From: Clostridium tepidum
GTDB lineage: Bacteria > Bacillota > Clostridia > Clostridiales > Clostridiaceae
Assembly (NCBI RefSeq): GCF_002008345.1
Contig: NZ_MRAE01000027.1
Location: 1 to 39,474, forward strand
DNA length: 39,474 nucleotides
Reading direction: 5' to 3'
A program made the translations under genes and the position numbers. The notes under the pieces are model-generated. The model ran no database searches, had not been told where the DNA came from, and worked only from the letters and a program-made list of their open reading frames with translations. Shown one piece after another: positions 31,833-39,474 of this stretch (positions are counted from its first letter, which is position 1; each line of letters starts with the position of its first letter).

Positions 31833-31888
31833 ATGCCATTGACACAGACATCTAATAAAAGATGCCCTGGGGTCAGTGGCATTTTTTG
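31833..31888 (+). terminator. Terminator between transposon end and tnsA
   Basis: ATGCCATTGAC (31833-31843) pairs with GTCAGTGGCAT (31872-31882), with an inner CATC/GATG stem, then TTTTTT. It blocks outside transcription from entering tnsABC, as a hairpin in the same place does in Tn7. Confidence 0.8.
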
Positions 31889-31920
31889 TTTACAATTTTT
31901 AATTGAATGGAGGAAACATA

Positions 31921-32778
31921 ATGGCTAAAAGAAAAAATAATTGGGATGCGGATAAATTGAATAGATGGATAAAGGAAGGGAGAGGACAGGGTGAGGGAGA
32001 AAACTATAAACCATGGTTGACTATTCAAGATTTTCCCAGCATGGGTAGAGTAACAAGAGTGTTTGGTTGGACAACCCACCGAATTCATCATTTTTTCTCT
32101 GACAGCCAATTAAAATACTTCTATTTGCTAGATTGGGCTGAAAAGGTTATTGATATTAGAGAACATTATGCGTTATTAGATTTAGAAACTGTATTGCAAG
32201 AGACTTCGGATTTACGACTTGAAAAGTTTATTGATAAGAAGAGCAAGGAACCGTACATATTAACCACGACATTCTTGATTACGCTATTGAATTCTGATGG
32301 ACATAAGAGTTTTGCTGCAAGAAGTATAAAATATGCATCCGAATTATCTAAGAAGAGTACTATTGAAAAATTAGAGATTGAGAGAAGGTATTGGAAAGCA
32401 CAGGGAATAGATTGGGGGATTGTAACTAATAAAGATATTAACTCAGTTCGGGCAAAAAACATTGAATGGGTTCATTCAGCAATGAGTGCTGATAGTAATA
32501 ATGAATTTTCAAAGGCTGAGTTAGATGATTTGATAGACGGCCTTTTATATAGAACCGTAGATAATAAGCAGAGCATAAAGAAAATCATATTAGAATATGA
32601 AAAAGACTATTCGTTAGATGCTGGAACAGGATTACTATTGTTTAAACATTTAGTTGCTCATAAAAGAATCATTTTAGATATGGATAAGCCTGTAAATCTT
32701 AATCAAACAGGGAAGTTAATTAACATACCTGAAATAAGCGACAAAGGGGGAAATAATGGTGTTAAGTTATACGGTTAA
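31921..32778 (+). CDS. tnsA: TnsA-like protein with altered active site
   Basis: A 285-residue protein, full length for TnsA. Conserved blocks include IKEGRGQGEGENYKPWLTIQ, HHFFSD, DWAEKVIDIREHYALL and LEIERRYWKAQGIDW. TnsA of Tn7 cuts the transposon 5' ends using Glu63, Asp114 and Lys132. Here the aligned residues are Gln63 (in SDSQL, Tn7 has SDLEL), Thr117 (in TTTFLI, Tn7 has STDFLV) and Lys137 (kept). Both acidic metal ligands are therefore missing, and nuclease activity should be lost. The C-terminal part that contacts TnsC appears intact. Start 31921 is chosen because GGAGG precedes it. The end overlaps tnsB by 23 bases. Confidence 0.93.
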   Translation: MAKRKNNWDADKLNRWIKEGRGQGEGENYKPWLTIQDFPSMGRVTRVFGWTTHRIHHFFSDSQLKYFYLLDWAEKVIDIREHYALLDLETVLQETSDLRLEKFIDKKSKEPYILTTTFLITLLNSDGHKSFAARSIKYASELSKKSTIEKLEIERRYWKAQGIDWGIVTNKDINSVRAKNIEWVHSAMSADSNNEFSKAELDDLIDGLLYRTVDNKQSIKKIILEYEKDYSLDAGTGLLLFKHLVAHKRIILDMDKPVNLNQTGKLINIPEISDKGGNNGVKLYG

Positions 32779-34918
32779 TTCTTTAATTGAATGGAAAAAT
32801 GATGGGGAGGATTCTGGTATTGAAAGGATACTTTGGTTGGATGATGAAATAGTCTATGTAATTGACGTAAAGAAAAATAAAATTCCTTATGTTCGAAGAC
32901 TGAAGGATATAGAAGATGCATTAATAGAAGATAGAGTAGAAATAAAAGAAGATAAATTAATAGTTGTATCCAAGGAAGAAGATATATCTAAAAAACATAG
33001 GGAAATTAGGGACAAGGCTTGGGAGGCAATTGAGGATATGATAGATAAGGAACCTGACATTTATCAATCTGCATTTAGAAGAAGATTAATTAGAAAAGCA
33101 TCTGAATTCTATGGGATAAGTGAATCATGGATTTTAGAATATTTAAAGCGATATTGGAAAAGAGGGAAAACACGTAATGCATTGTTGCCGGATTACAGGA
33201 ATTGCGGGGCAAGGGGAAAAGAGAGAAAGGATGGGAATGTAAAAAGAGGTAGGCCTAGAATTAATCAGTCTATTATAGGAGAAGGGGTAAATGTTACTGA
33301 GGATATAAAAAGAATCTTTCGTATTGCTGTAAATAAATACTACTATACCACAGCAAAAAATTCTTTAACATTGACTTATGAACTCATGAGGAAAGAATAT
33401 TTTTCGGATGGTTTTAAAGAAGAAAATGGAGTTAAGATACCAATTATAAAGCCTCAGGCGGAAATCCCATCTTTTGGGCAGTTTAGGTATTGGTTTGAGA
33501 AGGAGCGAAATATAAAAAAAGAGATAACTAGCAGATACAGCAATAAAAAGTATCAAAAACAGTATCGACCTATAATAGGCAGTTCTTTAGATGGAGTATT
33601 TCAACCTGGCAAGTTTGAAATAGACTGTCAAGTAGGGGATGTTTACTTAGTATCAAGATTCAATAGAAATTGGGTTATAGGCAGACCTGCTATTTATGCC
33701 ATTATTGATAAATTTAGTCGTATGATATGTGGAATATATATTGGTTTAGAAACAGGCTCTTACGTTGGGGCCATGATGGCGCTTTTAAACGCAACCATGA
33801 ATAAAGTGGAGTTTTGTAAGCAGTACGGTATTGAAATAGGGGAGAAAGATTGGCCAGTATATCATCTTCCAGAGACTATTATTGCAGATAGGGGAGAATT
33901 AGAAGGAGGAAATATTGATAATCTTATAAATACTCTAAATGTAAAAGTACAAAACACACCACCATACAGGGCAGATTTAAAATCGTCAGTTGAGCGGTTT
34001 TTTGGTCTTACAAACGAAAGAGTAAAGCCATTTTTGCCAGGAGTTGTAGATTTAGATGGAAGGGAACGAGGGGATAAAGACTATAGGATAAAATCAAAAC
34101 TGGATTTATTTCAATTTACTCAGATAATGATAAAATGCATTTTATACCACAATAATCATTATCATTTGGACTACTATAAGAGAGACCAAGATATGGTTGA
34201 GGATAATGTTTCTTGTATACCAATTGAACTTTGGAACTGGGGTATTGCAAACCGAGGTGGGACACTTAGAACAGTTCCAGAGGATGTTGCAAAACTAGCA
34301 CTGATGCCTTCTGATACAGCCACTGTTACCCCTAAGGGTATAAGGTATAAAGATATGTATTATACATCTAAATCTATATTGAAAAGTGGAGTCTTTGCTG
34401 ATGCACGAACTAAGGGAATACGGAAGATTAAAATAAGTTATGACCCACGTAATATGGAGTACATTTATGTCTATAATGATAATCCTAGCGAATATGAGAA
34501 ATGCTTTTTAGTAGATGCTAGCAATAGGTATAAGGACAGAGCAATTGAGGAAATAGAGTATTTATTATCAATAGAAAAAATGCAGAGAGAAAGAAGTAAA
34601 GATAATGTAGCACAAGCCAAGACTCAATTGATTGCTGAAATAGAGGACATAGTTCAGCAAGCAGAAGAAGATTATGAAAGAGAGACAAGTACAGTAGAAA
34701 GTAATAGACAAAGAGTAAAGAACATTAGGGGGAATAGGAAGGCTGAAAAGGCGGTAAGAAGACTGGAAGAGGTTTTTGACTTAGGAGATAATGATGAAGA
34801 CTATCAAAGCATTCCAGATGAAGAAAAAGAAACAGAAAAAATGGATACATTACAATTACTGCTTCAAAAACAGAAAGAGGTGATAGGGAATGAAGGAAGT
34901 GATGATACCGAATGGTAG
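32756..34918 (+). CDS. tnsB: TnsB transposase (DDE)
   Basis: A 720-residue Mu/TnsB-family transposase. An N-terminal DNA-binding region (residues 80-270) is followed by the rve catalytic core. The catalytic triad is Asp290 (FEIDCQVGD), Asp378 (IIADRGE) and Glu413 (SSVERFF); the spacings of 88 and 35 equal those of Tn7 TnsB (D273, D361, E396). A beta-barrel domain follows, and the C-terminal 130 residues are a charged helical tail that in Tn7 binds TnsC. It cuts and joins the 3' ends. It is translationally coupled to tnsA and tnsC by short overlaps and appears fully functional. Confidence 0.96.
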   Translation: MVLSYTVNSLIEWKNDGEDSGIERILWLDDEIVYVIDVKKNKIPYVRRLKDIEDALIEDRVEIKEDKLIVVSKEEDISKKHREIRDKAWEAIEDMIDKEPDIYQSAFRRRLIRKASEFYGISESWILEYLKRYWKRGKTRNALLPDYRNCGARGKERKDGNVKRGRPRINQSIIGEGVNVTEDIKRIFRIAVNKYYYTTAKNSLTLTYELMRKEYFSDGFKEENGVKIPIIKPQAEIPSFGQFRYWFEKERNIKKEITSRYSNKKYQKQYRPIIGSSLDGVFQPGKFEIDCQVGDVYLVSRFNRNWVIGRPAIYAIIDKFSRMICGIYIGLETGSYVGAMMALLNATMNKVEFCKQYGIEIGEKDWPVYHLPETIIADRGELEGGNIDNLINTLNVKVQNTPPYRADLKSSVERFFGLTNERVKPFLPGVVDLDGRERGDKDYRIKSKLDLFQFTQIMIKCILYHNNHYHLDYYKRDQDMVEDNVSCIPIELWNWGIANRGGTLRTVPEDVAKLALMPSDTATVTPKGIRYKDMYYTSKSILKSGVFADARTKGIRKIKISYDPRNMEYIYVYNDNPSEYEKCFLVDASNRYKDRAIEEIEYLLSIEKMQRERSKDNVAQAKTQLIAEIEDIVQQAEEDYERETSTVESNRQRVKNIRGNRKAEKAVRRLEEVFDLGDNDEDYQSIPDEEKETEKMDTLQLLLQKQKEVIGNEGSDDTEW

Positions 34919-36476
34919 CATAGCAGTAGAAGCAAAGTATACAGAACAGGTAATTTCAGATTATAGAAGGAATCCATTAATAGAAGCACTTCCGAATCTT
35001 CTTTCGCCAAATGAAGTAATAAAGAAGATAGCAGTTTACCCAGAATATTATAGAAGCGAAAGACAGGTAGAAAGTTATTACAGAATTCATATGATAGATA
35101 GACTATTTCAGGTTTTTCAGCCATTGCCTATGAATTTAGAACTGGAAAATAAGATATCCCGTGCGTTAAGGCAAGGTTATATTTCACGTAACCCATTTGG
35201 TAATAAACTGGCTCAAGGATTTTATAAGGATTACTATAGTAAGAATTCAAAAGGTTTTATAAATAAAGATGGATTTAATTCATCATCGCTTGGATTTACC
35301 CTGATAGGAATATCGGGTATAGGAAAAACTTCTTCCTTACAAAGAATACTAAACCTATATCCAAATATTATAGTGCATTCTGAATATAAAAGTATCCCAT
35401 TTTCGATGTATCAGGTAGTATATCTGAAATTGGAATGCCCTCATGATGGTTCAATAAAAGGGCTATTATATGAATTTTTTGCAGAAATAGATAGACTCTT
35501 AGGGACAAATTATTATGAAAAAGTTATGAGGGCTAAGTCAACTGTTGATGCGATGATGACAATTATGAATCAGGTAGTAAGAAACTGTGCTCTAGGCATT
35601 TTAGTTATTGATGAGATGCAACATTTAAGTAGTGCGAAATCTGGCGGAAGTGAAAAGATGTTGAATTTCTTTGTGAACCTAGTAAATAATGTAGGTGTTC
35701 CAGTTGTCTTGGTTGGAACTCCAAAGGCAATAAATGTACTCCAAGGAGATTTCAGGCAGGCACGAAGAGGGTCTGGTTCTGGAGGAGATATGGTATGTGA
35801 TAGGATACAAAAGGATGAGGTATGGGGCTTATTGGTAAATTCTATATGGCACTACCAGTGGACGAGGAAAGAAACACCCCTTACCCCTGAAATAAGTAAT
35901 GTTTTATATGAAGAAACCCAGGGGGTACCTGATTTATTAAAAAAGGTTTATGCTATTGCTCAAGCCCATGCTATATCAACAGGAAAGGAAGAGATAACTC
36001 CACAAATTATTAGAAAGGTTGCAAAAGAGAATCTGAAATTGATACAACCAATGATTACTGCATTAAAAACCAATAATATAAGAGAGATTGCTAAGTTTGA
36101 TGATATCAACTTAATGGAGATTGATTTTAAAGATACTTTAACTAGGACAAAAGAATCTATAAAATTGGATTTAAAAGCAAAAGAAATGATGAATAAAGGA
36201 AAAAAGATAAAACAAGATAATTCAAATGAAGAAAAGAAGGAATCTAACAGCGTAAACGCTAGAAGTGAGGTAAATACTGTACATGCTAATAAAGTAGTAA
36301 ATGAATTAGGAGGAAGGAAGAGTAGGGATACTAAAGATGAATTTAATAAAGAGGATATCCGATTTATTGTAGAGCAAGGCGAAAAGGATAATAAAAGTGC
36401 CTATGAGTCCTTAAAGAAAGTAGGATATATTATTAGTTTTGGAACTGATATTTTTTCAGAGGAGGTGGTACAGTGA
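34890..36476 (+). CDS. tnsC: TnsC ATPase regulator
   Basis: A 528-residue AAA+ protein. Walker A is GISGIGKT (140-147) and Walker B is ILVIDEMQH (Asp241, Glu242), with a sensor-type VVLVGTPKA strand after it. An N-terminal extension of about 130 residues fits TnsA or TnsB contact. The C-terminal 120 residues are charged and low in complexity. TnsC links the target selector to the transposase and conveys target immunity. It overlaps tnsB by 29 bases and tniQ by 4 bases, so the four genes form one operon. Confidence 0.95.
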   Translation: MKEVMIPNGSIAVEAKYTEQVISDYRRNPLIEALPNLLSPNEVIKKIAVYPEYYRSERQVESYYRIHMIDRLFQVFQPLPMNLELENKISRALRQGYISRNPFGNKLAQGFYKDYYSKNSKGFINKDGFNSSSLGFTLIGISGIGKTSSLQRILNLYPNIIVHSEYKSIPFSMYQVVYLKLECPHDGSIKGLLYEFFAEIDRLLGTNYYEKVMRAKSTVDAMMTIMNQVVRNCALGILVIDEMQHLSSAKSGGSEKMLNFFVNLVNNVGVPVVLVGTPKAINVLQGDFRQARRGSGSGGDMVCDRIQKDEVWGLLVNSIWHYQWTRKETPLTPEISNVLYEETQGVPDLLKKVYAIAQAHAISTGKEEITPQIIRKVAKENLKLIQPMITALKTNNIREIAKFDDINLMEIDFKDTLTRTKESIKLDLKAKEMMNKGKKIKQDNSNEEKKESNSVNARSEVNTVHANKVVNELGGRKSRDTKDEFNKEDIRFIVEQGEKDNKSAYESLKKVGYIISFGTDIFSEEVVQ

Positions 36477-38185
36477 ACTTTTTTCCTGTACCTTATCCTG
36501 ATGAAATTTTATATAGTATCCTCGCAAGATATTGTATCAGAAGTGGAAATACAAAGGATATCCATAATTTTGAGGACTTGTTTGGTACCAGAAATTGTGT
36601 GGCAGTAATGGAATTACCTACACAACTTGACAGCCTAATCGAAAATATGCCCATTGGTACAAAGTACACAGCGGAGTATTTTATATACCAACACTCCTTA
36701 TTTCCTTTTCTTGCAGCATTTATACCACAAGATAGGGCTGAAAAGATAATAGAAACAATGAGAAACGGTGAAGGAGCAATTTCTTATATAAGGATAGGTT
36801 TGATTTCTAATACCATTACCTTAAATAGATATTTTAGATTCTGTCCTGAGTGTTATAAAGAAGATATAGAACGATTTGGGGAACCTTATTGGCACAGAAG
36901 TCATCAGGTAACAGGGGTATTTATATGTTCAAAACATAAAATACCCCTTTATAACAGCAAAGAACTTATAAGAGCAGGAAATAGGCAGAGGTTTATTAGC
37001 GCATCTCATCAAAATTGTATAGTAGAAAAAGAAATAAATTATTCCAATGATTTGATGAAGAAGATGCTTTGGATGGCAGAAGATGTAGAAGTACTTCTAA
37101 ACAATCAGTTACAATTTAGAGAGCCTGAATGGTTTAGAAGTCAGTTTCGGGCTAAATTGATAGAAAAAGGCTATGCAAGGATGAACAACTATATTCATCA
37201 GAAGAAATTAAAACAAGACTTTGTGGATTTTTATGGTCATGAATACTTGGCACTTGTTCAATCCCCTGTATCAGTTAATAGTGGAGGTTGGCTACCTGAT
37301 ATAGTTAGAAATAATGATAGGACAACCTATTCAATAAGGTATCTATTATTAGCGAGGTTTTTTGGAATTCCAGTGGCTGATTTATTTAATACAAAACTTG
37401 GCTCTAATGATGAAGATGAAAACAATATTGATGCTTATCAGGAACTGTGGGACCAGAGGTTGATAGAACTTACACAGTCAGGACTATCAATCCGAGAAAT
37501 ATCAGATATATTAAAGTCATCTACAAAAACAATTAGGAAGGCTATTGATAGATTAGGAGTAGAAGAGTTTTGGAGATTTAATGGTGGTGGAAAATATCTA
37601 CACATCAAGTTTACTGATACAGAGGAATTCAAAATAAAGAGAAAAGAGTTAAGAGCAAGGTGGATTCAACTTCACTCCCAATACCCTGATAAAAGTAGCA
37701 ATCAAATTCGAAAGAATAATGATGGAGTTTATGCTTGGTTAAAAAAATATGATAGTGAATGGATGGAAGAACACTATAGAAGAATTAATAATAAGGTTAA
37801 TTATTTCGATTGGAGTGAGAGAGATGCTGAACTGCTTCCACAGGTAAAAGAAGTAGTAAAGGAAATGAAAGAAGGCAAACCTGAAAAAATAACATGGACA
37901 ACTATAGGTAGCAAACTCGGTATTAGTGGATGGCTGTCAAAAAGGAAAGAAAAACTGCCATTGACAAAGGAATATATAGAGTCAGAGTTAGAAAGTCTGG
38001 AAGAATTTCACATAAGGAAAGTAAAATGGGGTATCGGGGAAATAGACAGACAGGGAAAAGAAATGACACTATGGAATTTGGCAGAAACAGCAGGAGTTAA
38101 GCCAAGATATATGGAAAAAATTCAAGAAAAGATTAAAGAAGCATTAGAGGATGAAGGATATGATGCTAATTTTCTAGCGTTCTAA
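36473..38185 (+). CDS. tniQ: TniQ/TnsD-family target selector
   Basis: A 570-residue protein that starts at GTG (overlap GTGA with the tnsC stop) after GAGGAGGT. The N-terminal TniQ domain begins FFPVPYPDEILYSILARY and carries the zinc site Cys124, Cys127, Cys152 and His155 (FCPECY ... ICSKHK). The long C-terminal half has helix-turn-helix-like segments (SIREISDILKSSTKTIRKAI) typical of TnsD proteins that read a fixed attachment site. Length exceeds that of Tn7 TnsD (508). Its DNA target is unknown. It is the only target selector in the window; there is no TnsE-like or Cas gene. Confidence 0.93.
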   Translation: MNFFPVPYPDEILYSILARYCIRSGNTKDIHNFEDLFGTRNCVAVMELPTQLDSLIENMPIGTKYTAEYFIYQHSLFPFLAAFIPQDRAEKIIETMRNGEGAISYIRIGLISNTITLNRYFRFCPECYKEDIERFGEPYWHRSHQVTGVFICSKHKIPLYNSKELIRAGNRQRFISASHQNCIVEKEINYSNDLMKKMLWMAEDVEVLLNNQLQFREPEWFRSQFRAKLIEKGYARMNNYIHQKKLKQDFVDFYGHEYLALVQSPVSVNSGGWLPDIVRNNDRTTYSIRYLLLARFFGIPVADLFNTKLGSNDEDENNIDAYQELWDQRLIELTQSGLSIREISDILKSSTKTIRKAIDRLGVEEFWRFNGGGKYLHIKFTDTEEFKIKRKELRARWIQLHSQYPDKSSNQIRKNNDGVYAWLKKYDSEWMEEHYRRINNKVNYFDWSERDAELLPQVKEVVKEMKEGKPEKITWTTIGSKLGISGWLSKRKEKLPLTKEYIESELESLEEFHIRKVKWGIGEIDRQGKEMTLWNLAETAGVKPRYMEKIQEKIKEALEDEGYDANFLAF

Positions 38186-38358
38186 ACTAGATGATAATAA
38201 TTTAATCAAGGTATGTGCAAATAATTTTAATAAAAGAAGATATATAGAAAATGAATGATATAATATAGACATCTGAGGAATAAAGTAATTTTTTTGATAT
38301 ATTTTTATGAGATAATGTTCCTAAAAAGATTAGAAATTTCCCATAAAGGAGATACATA

Positions 38359-39099
38359 ATGGATAAGCACATTGAGGTAATTAGAAACTATTTAGATAAT
38401 AAAGATAAATACTTCTGCGATGACTGTTTATCAAAATTGCTGAGCATCGAACCACGTCAAACTATTAATACTATATGTAATAAATTATTTAGGCAAGATA
38501 TGATAAACCGTCGTAAAGGCAAATGTTCATACTGTAAAATGATTAAAATAGTTAATGGTATTGATACATATAATAACGAAGTGGAAAATCATGAAGTAAA
38601 CAGTCAGAATCATCGCCCGAATCTACAAAACACAAATAATAATGGCGTTTTTTCAAGGCTCCCTTTTGATGAATTTGAAAACAGAGTGGGATTATATTTA
38701 AATAAAAAATTTAAGGATTGTTTCTATGAAAAGCCATTAATTGTAGGTGTTAATAAAGTTCATAAGTTTGATTTGGTTTCATCAGATAACTCCATTGTAG
38801 CAGAATGTAAAAGTTATACTTGGACAAAGGATGATAATTTTCCTTCTGCTAAGATATCAACTGCAATAGAAGCAGTCTTTTATCTTTCTAGAATAATTGC
38901 TGAAAGAAAAATTATAGTTTTCCAAGATGATTTTAATGAAAAAGGAGAAAGTCTAGTAGAAACTTTTATAAGAAGATATGATGGAATACTTGATGATGTT
39001 GAAGTATGGAGATATTTAGTCAGAGAATCAATTGAATATGATAGAATTGAAATAAAACGGGAAGGAAAAGAATGCTGGTATAAAAATCTATATAAATAA
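38359..39099 (+). CDS. PD-(D/E)xK-like nuclease with zinc-finger N terminus
   Basis: A 246-residue protein. The N-terminal 65 residues contain Cys20/Cys23 and Cys56/Cys59 around a helical segment, a possible zinc-bound winged helix. After a polar Asn-rich linker (about residues 70-98) the C-terminal domain shows FDEFENRV (Glu107), KFDLV (Asp138), then VAECKSY (Glu149, Lys151), the E ... D-x10-ExK pattern of restriction-type nucleases. AAAGGAGAT precedes the ATG. It lies 170 bases after tniQ in the same direction and before a motif-plus-terminator end, so it is either cargo of the Tn7-like element or a functional partner. The family is not recognised with certainty. Confidence 0.7.
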   Translation: MDKHIEVIRNYLDNKDKYFCDDCLSKLLSIEPRQTINTICNKLFRQDMINRRKGKCSYCKMIKIVNGIDTYNNEVENHEVNSQNHRPNLQNTNNNGVFSRLPFDEFENRVGLYLNKKFKDCFYEKPLIVGVNKVHKFDLVSSDNSIVAECKSYTWTKDDNFPSAKISTAIEAVFYLSRIIAERKIIVFQDDFNEKGESLVETFIRRYDGILDDVEVWRYLVRESIEYDRIEIKREGKECWYKNLYK

Positions 39100-39187
39100 A
39101 AGATAATCTGAAATTAGCAACAAATTTATATATATAATTGTATCCTTATTCACTTACCCCTTGTTCCTGTATCTATGTATAAAGATA

Positions 39188-39235
39188 ATAAACTTCTTTC
39201 ATTTTTCAAATGTTTGAGAAGGAGTAAATAAAGTA
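39188..39235 (+). repeat. TnsB-site-like motifs downstream of the nuclease gene
   Basis: Motif cores at 39188 (ATAATAAACTTC) and 39231 (TAAATAAAGTAC) face right and are followed directly by a terminator, the same order as at 31764-31888, 3438-3545 and 4064-4207. Confidence 0.5.
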
Positions 39236-39243
39236 CTTTTAGG

Positions 39244-39295
39244 AAACATGGTTTATTAGGGATAAGGAAATACCCTGTAGGCCATGTTTTTTTAT
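39244..39295 (+). terminator. Rho-independent terminator
   Basis: AAACATGG (39244-39251) pairs with CCATGTTT (39282-39289), followed by a T run. Confidence 0.78.
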
Positions 39296-39339
39296 TAGGA
39301 ATTTTAAGGTGAAAAGGAATAAGGGATAAGGTTTAAATT

Positions 39340-39474
39340 CAGTAAAATCAATGGATTGAGAGATTGAATGGAAGTAAAAATGGAGAGAAGAAATGGAAAG
39401 AATTCTCCTTAAACCTTCTTCCTTAACTCTCTATAAATCCTCAATTTTGCAACTACTTTATTTTCATTTTTTCC
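39340..39474. repeat. Terminal redundancy of a circular assembly (copy 2)
   Basis: Identical to bases 1-135; see the first copy. Counting it twice would overstate the replicon by 135 bp. Confidence 0.93.

Noticed and set aside
36473..38185. TniQ as part of a CRISPR-associated transposon
   Set aside because: No Cas gene or array lies in the circle, and the long C-terminal half is of TnsD type rather than the short TniQ found in such systems.

Overview
The window is a complete circular replicon. Its last 135 bases (39340-39474) repeat bases 1-135, so the true circle is about 39,339 bp. It is AT-rich. A ParM/ParR-type partition pair identifies it as a plasmid. A SpoVS-like protein, a Spo0E-like domain, a guanidine-I riboswitch and purine-rich Shine-Dalgarno sites point to a spore-forming member of the Clostridia. 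I recognise no replication initiator, relaxase, rRNA, tRNA or CRISPR array.

Layout. 901-3373: a Schlafen-type AlbA_2 protein and a RES-domain protein split by a -1 frameshift, probably a defence or toxin module. 3374-4460: gene-free DNA packed with about 20-bp repeats and terminators. 4459-6004: a CsoR-type regulator and a His-rich DMT/EamA transporter, with the same repeat arrays on both sides. The right-hand array abuts a LysE-type gene that has lost its 5' end. 6596-11499: a CopZ-like [2Fe-2S] protein, a guanidine-I riboswitch in front of a dead gdx gene, a B3/4 protein, a radical SAM protein, a MerR regulator with its own 19-bp-spacer promoter, and a small ORF. 11881-13118: another repeat array, a frameshifted Uma2-type gene and an S23-like four-helix-bundle gene. 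13449-15868: the parM-parR backbone and an unknown 272-residue protein. 16473-18856: two small unknown genes, a SpoVS-like gene and a GGDEF protein with a Spo0E-like tail. 19122-19345: four tandem repeats of about 55 bp. 20824-25102: a type III restriction-modification system with a frameshifted mod gene. 25214-28286: gene fragments, a DUF1444-like protein, small membrane proteins and a tyrosine recombinase. 28541-30916: a PHP-ATPase of TrlF type. 31764-39295: a Tn7-like transposition operon tnsA-tnsB-tnsC-tniQ followed by a PD-(D/E)xK-like nuclease.

How it works together. The plasmid backbone (partition, recombinase, possibly the tandem repeats) carries defence-like cargo (Schlafen/RES, type III R-M, TrlF-like), metal and guanidine stress genes, and sporulation or c-di-GMP genes. 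The Tn7-like operon is full length, and TnsB keeps its DDE triad. TnsA, however, lacks both acidic catalytic residues: the positions matching E63 and D114 of Tn7 TnsA are Gln and Thr. This predicts cointegrate (copy-in) transposition, or rescue by another nuclease. Motifs resembling Tn7 TnsB-binding sites, usually followed by a terminator as at the tnsA end, recur around several gene cassettes. They may be fossils of earlier Tn7-like insertions that built the plasmid.
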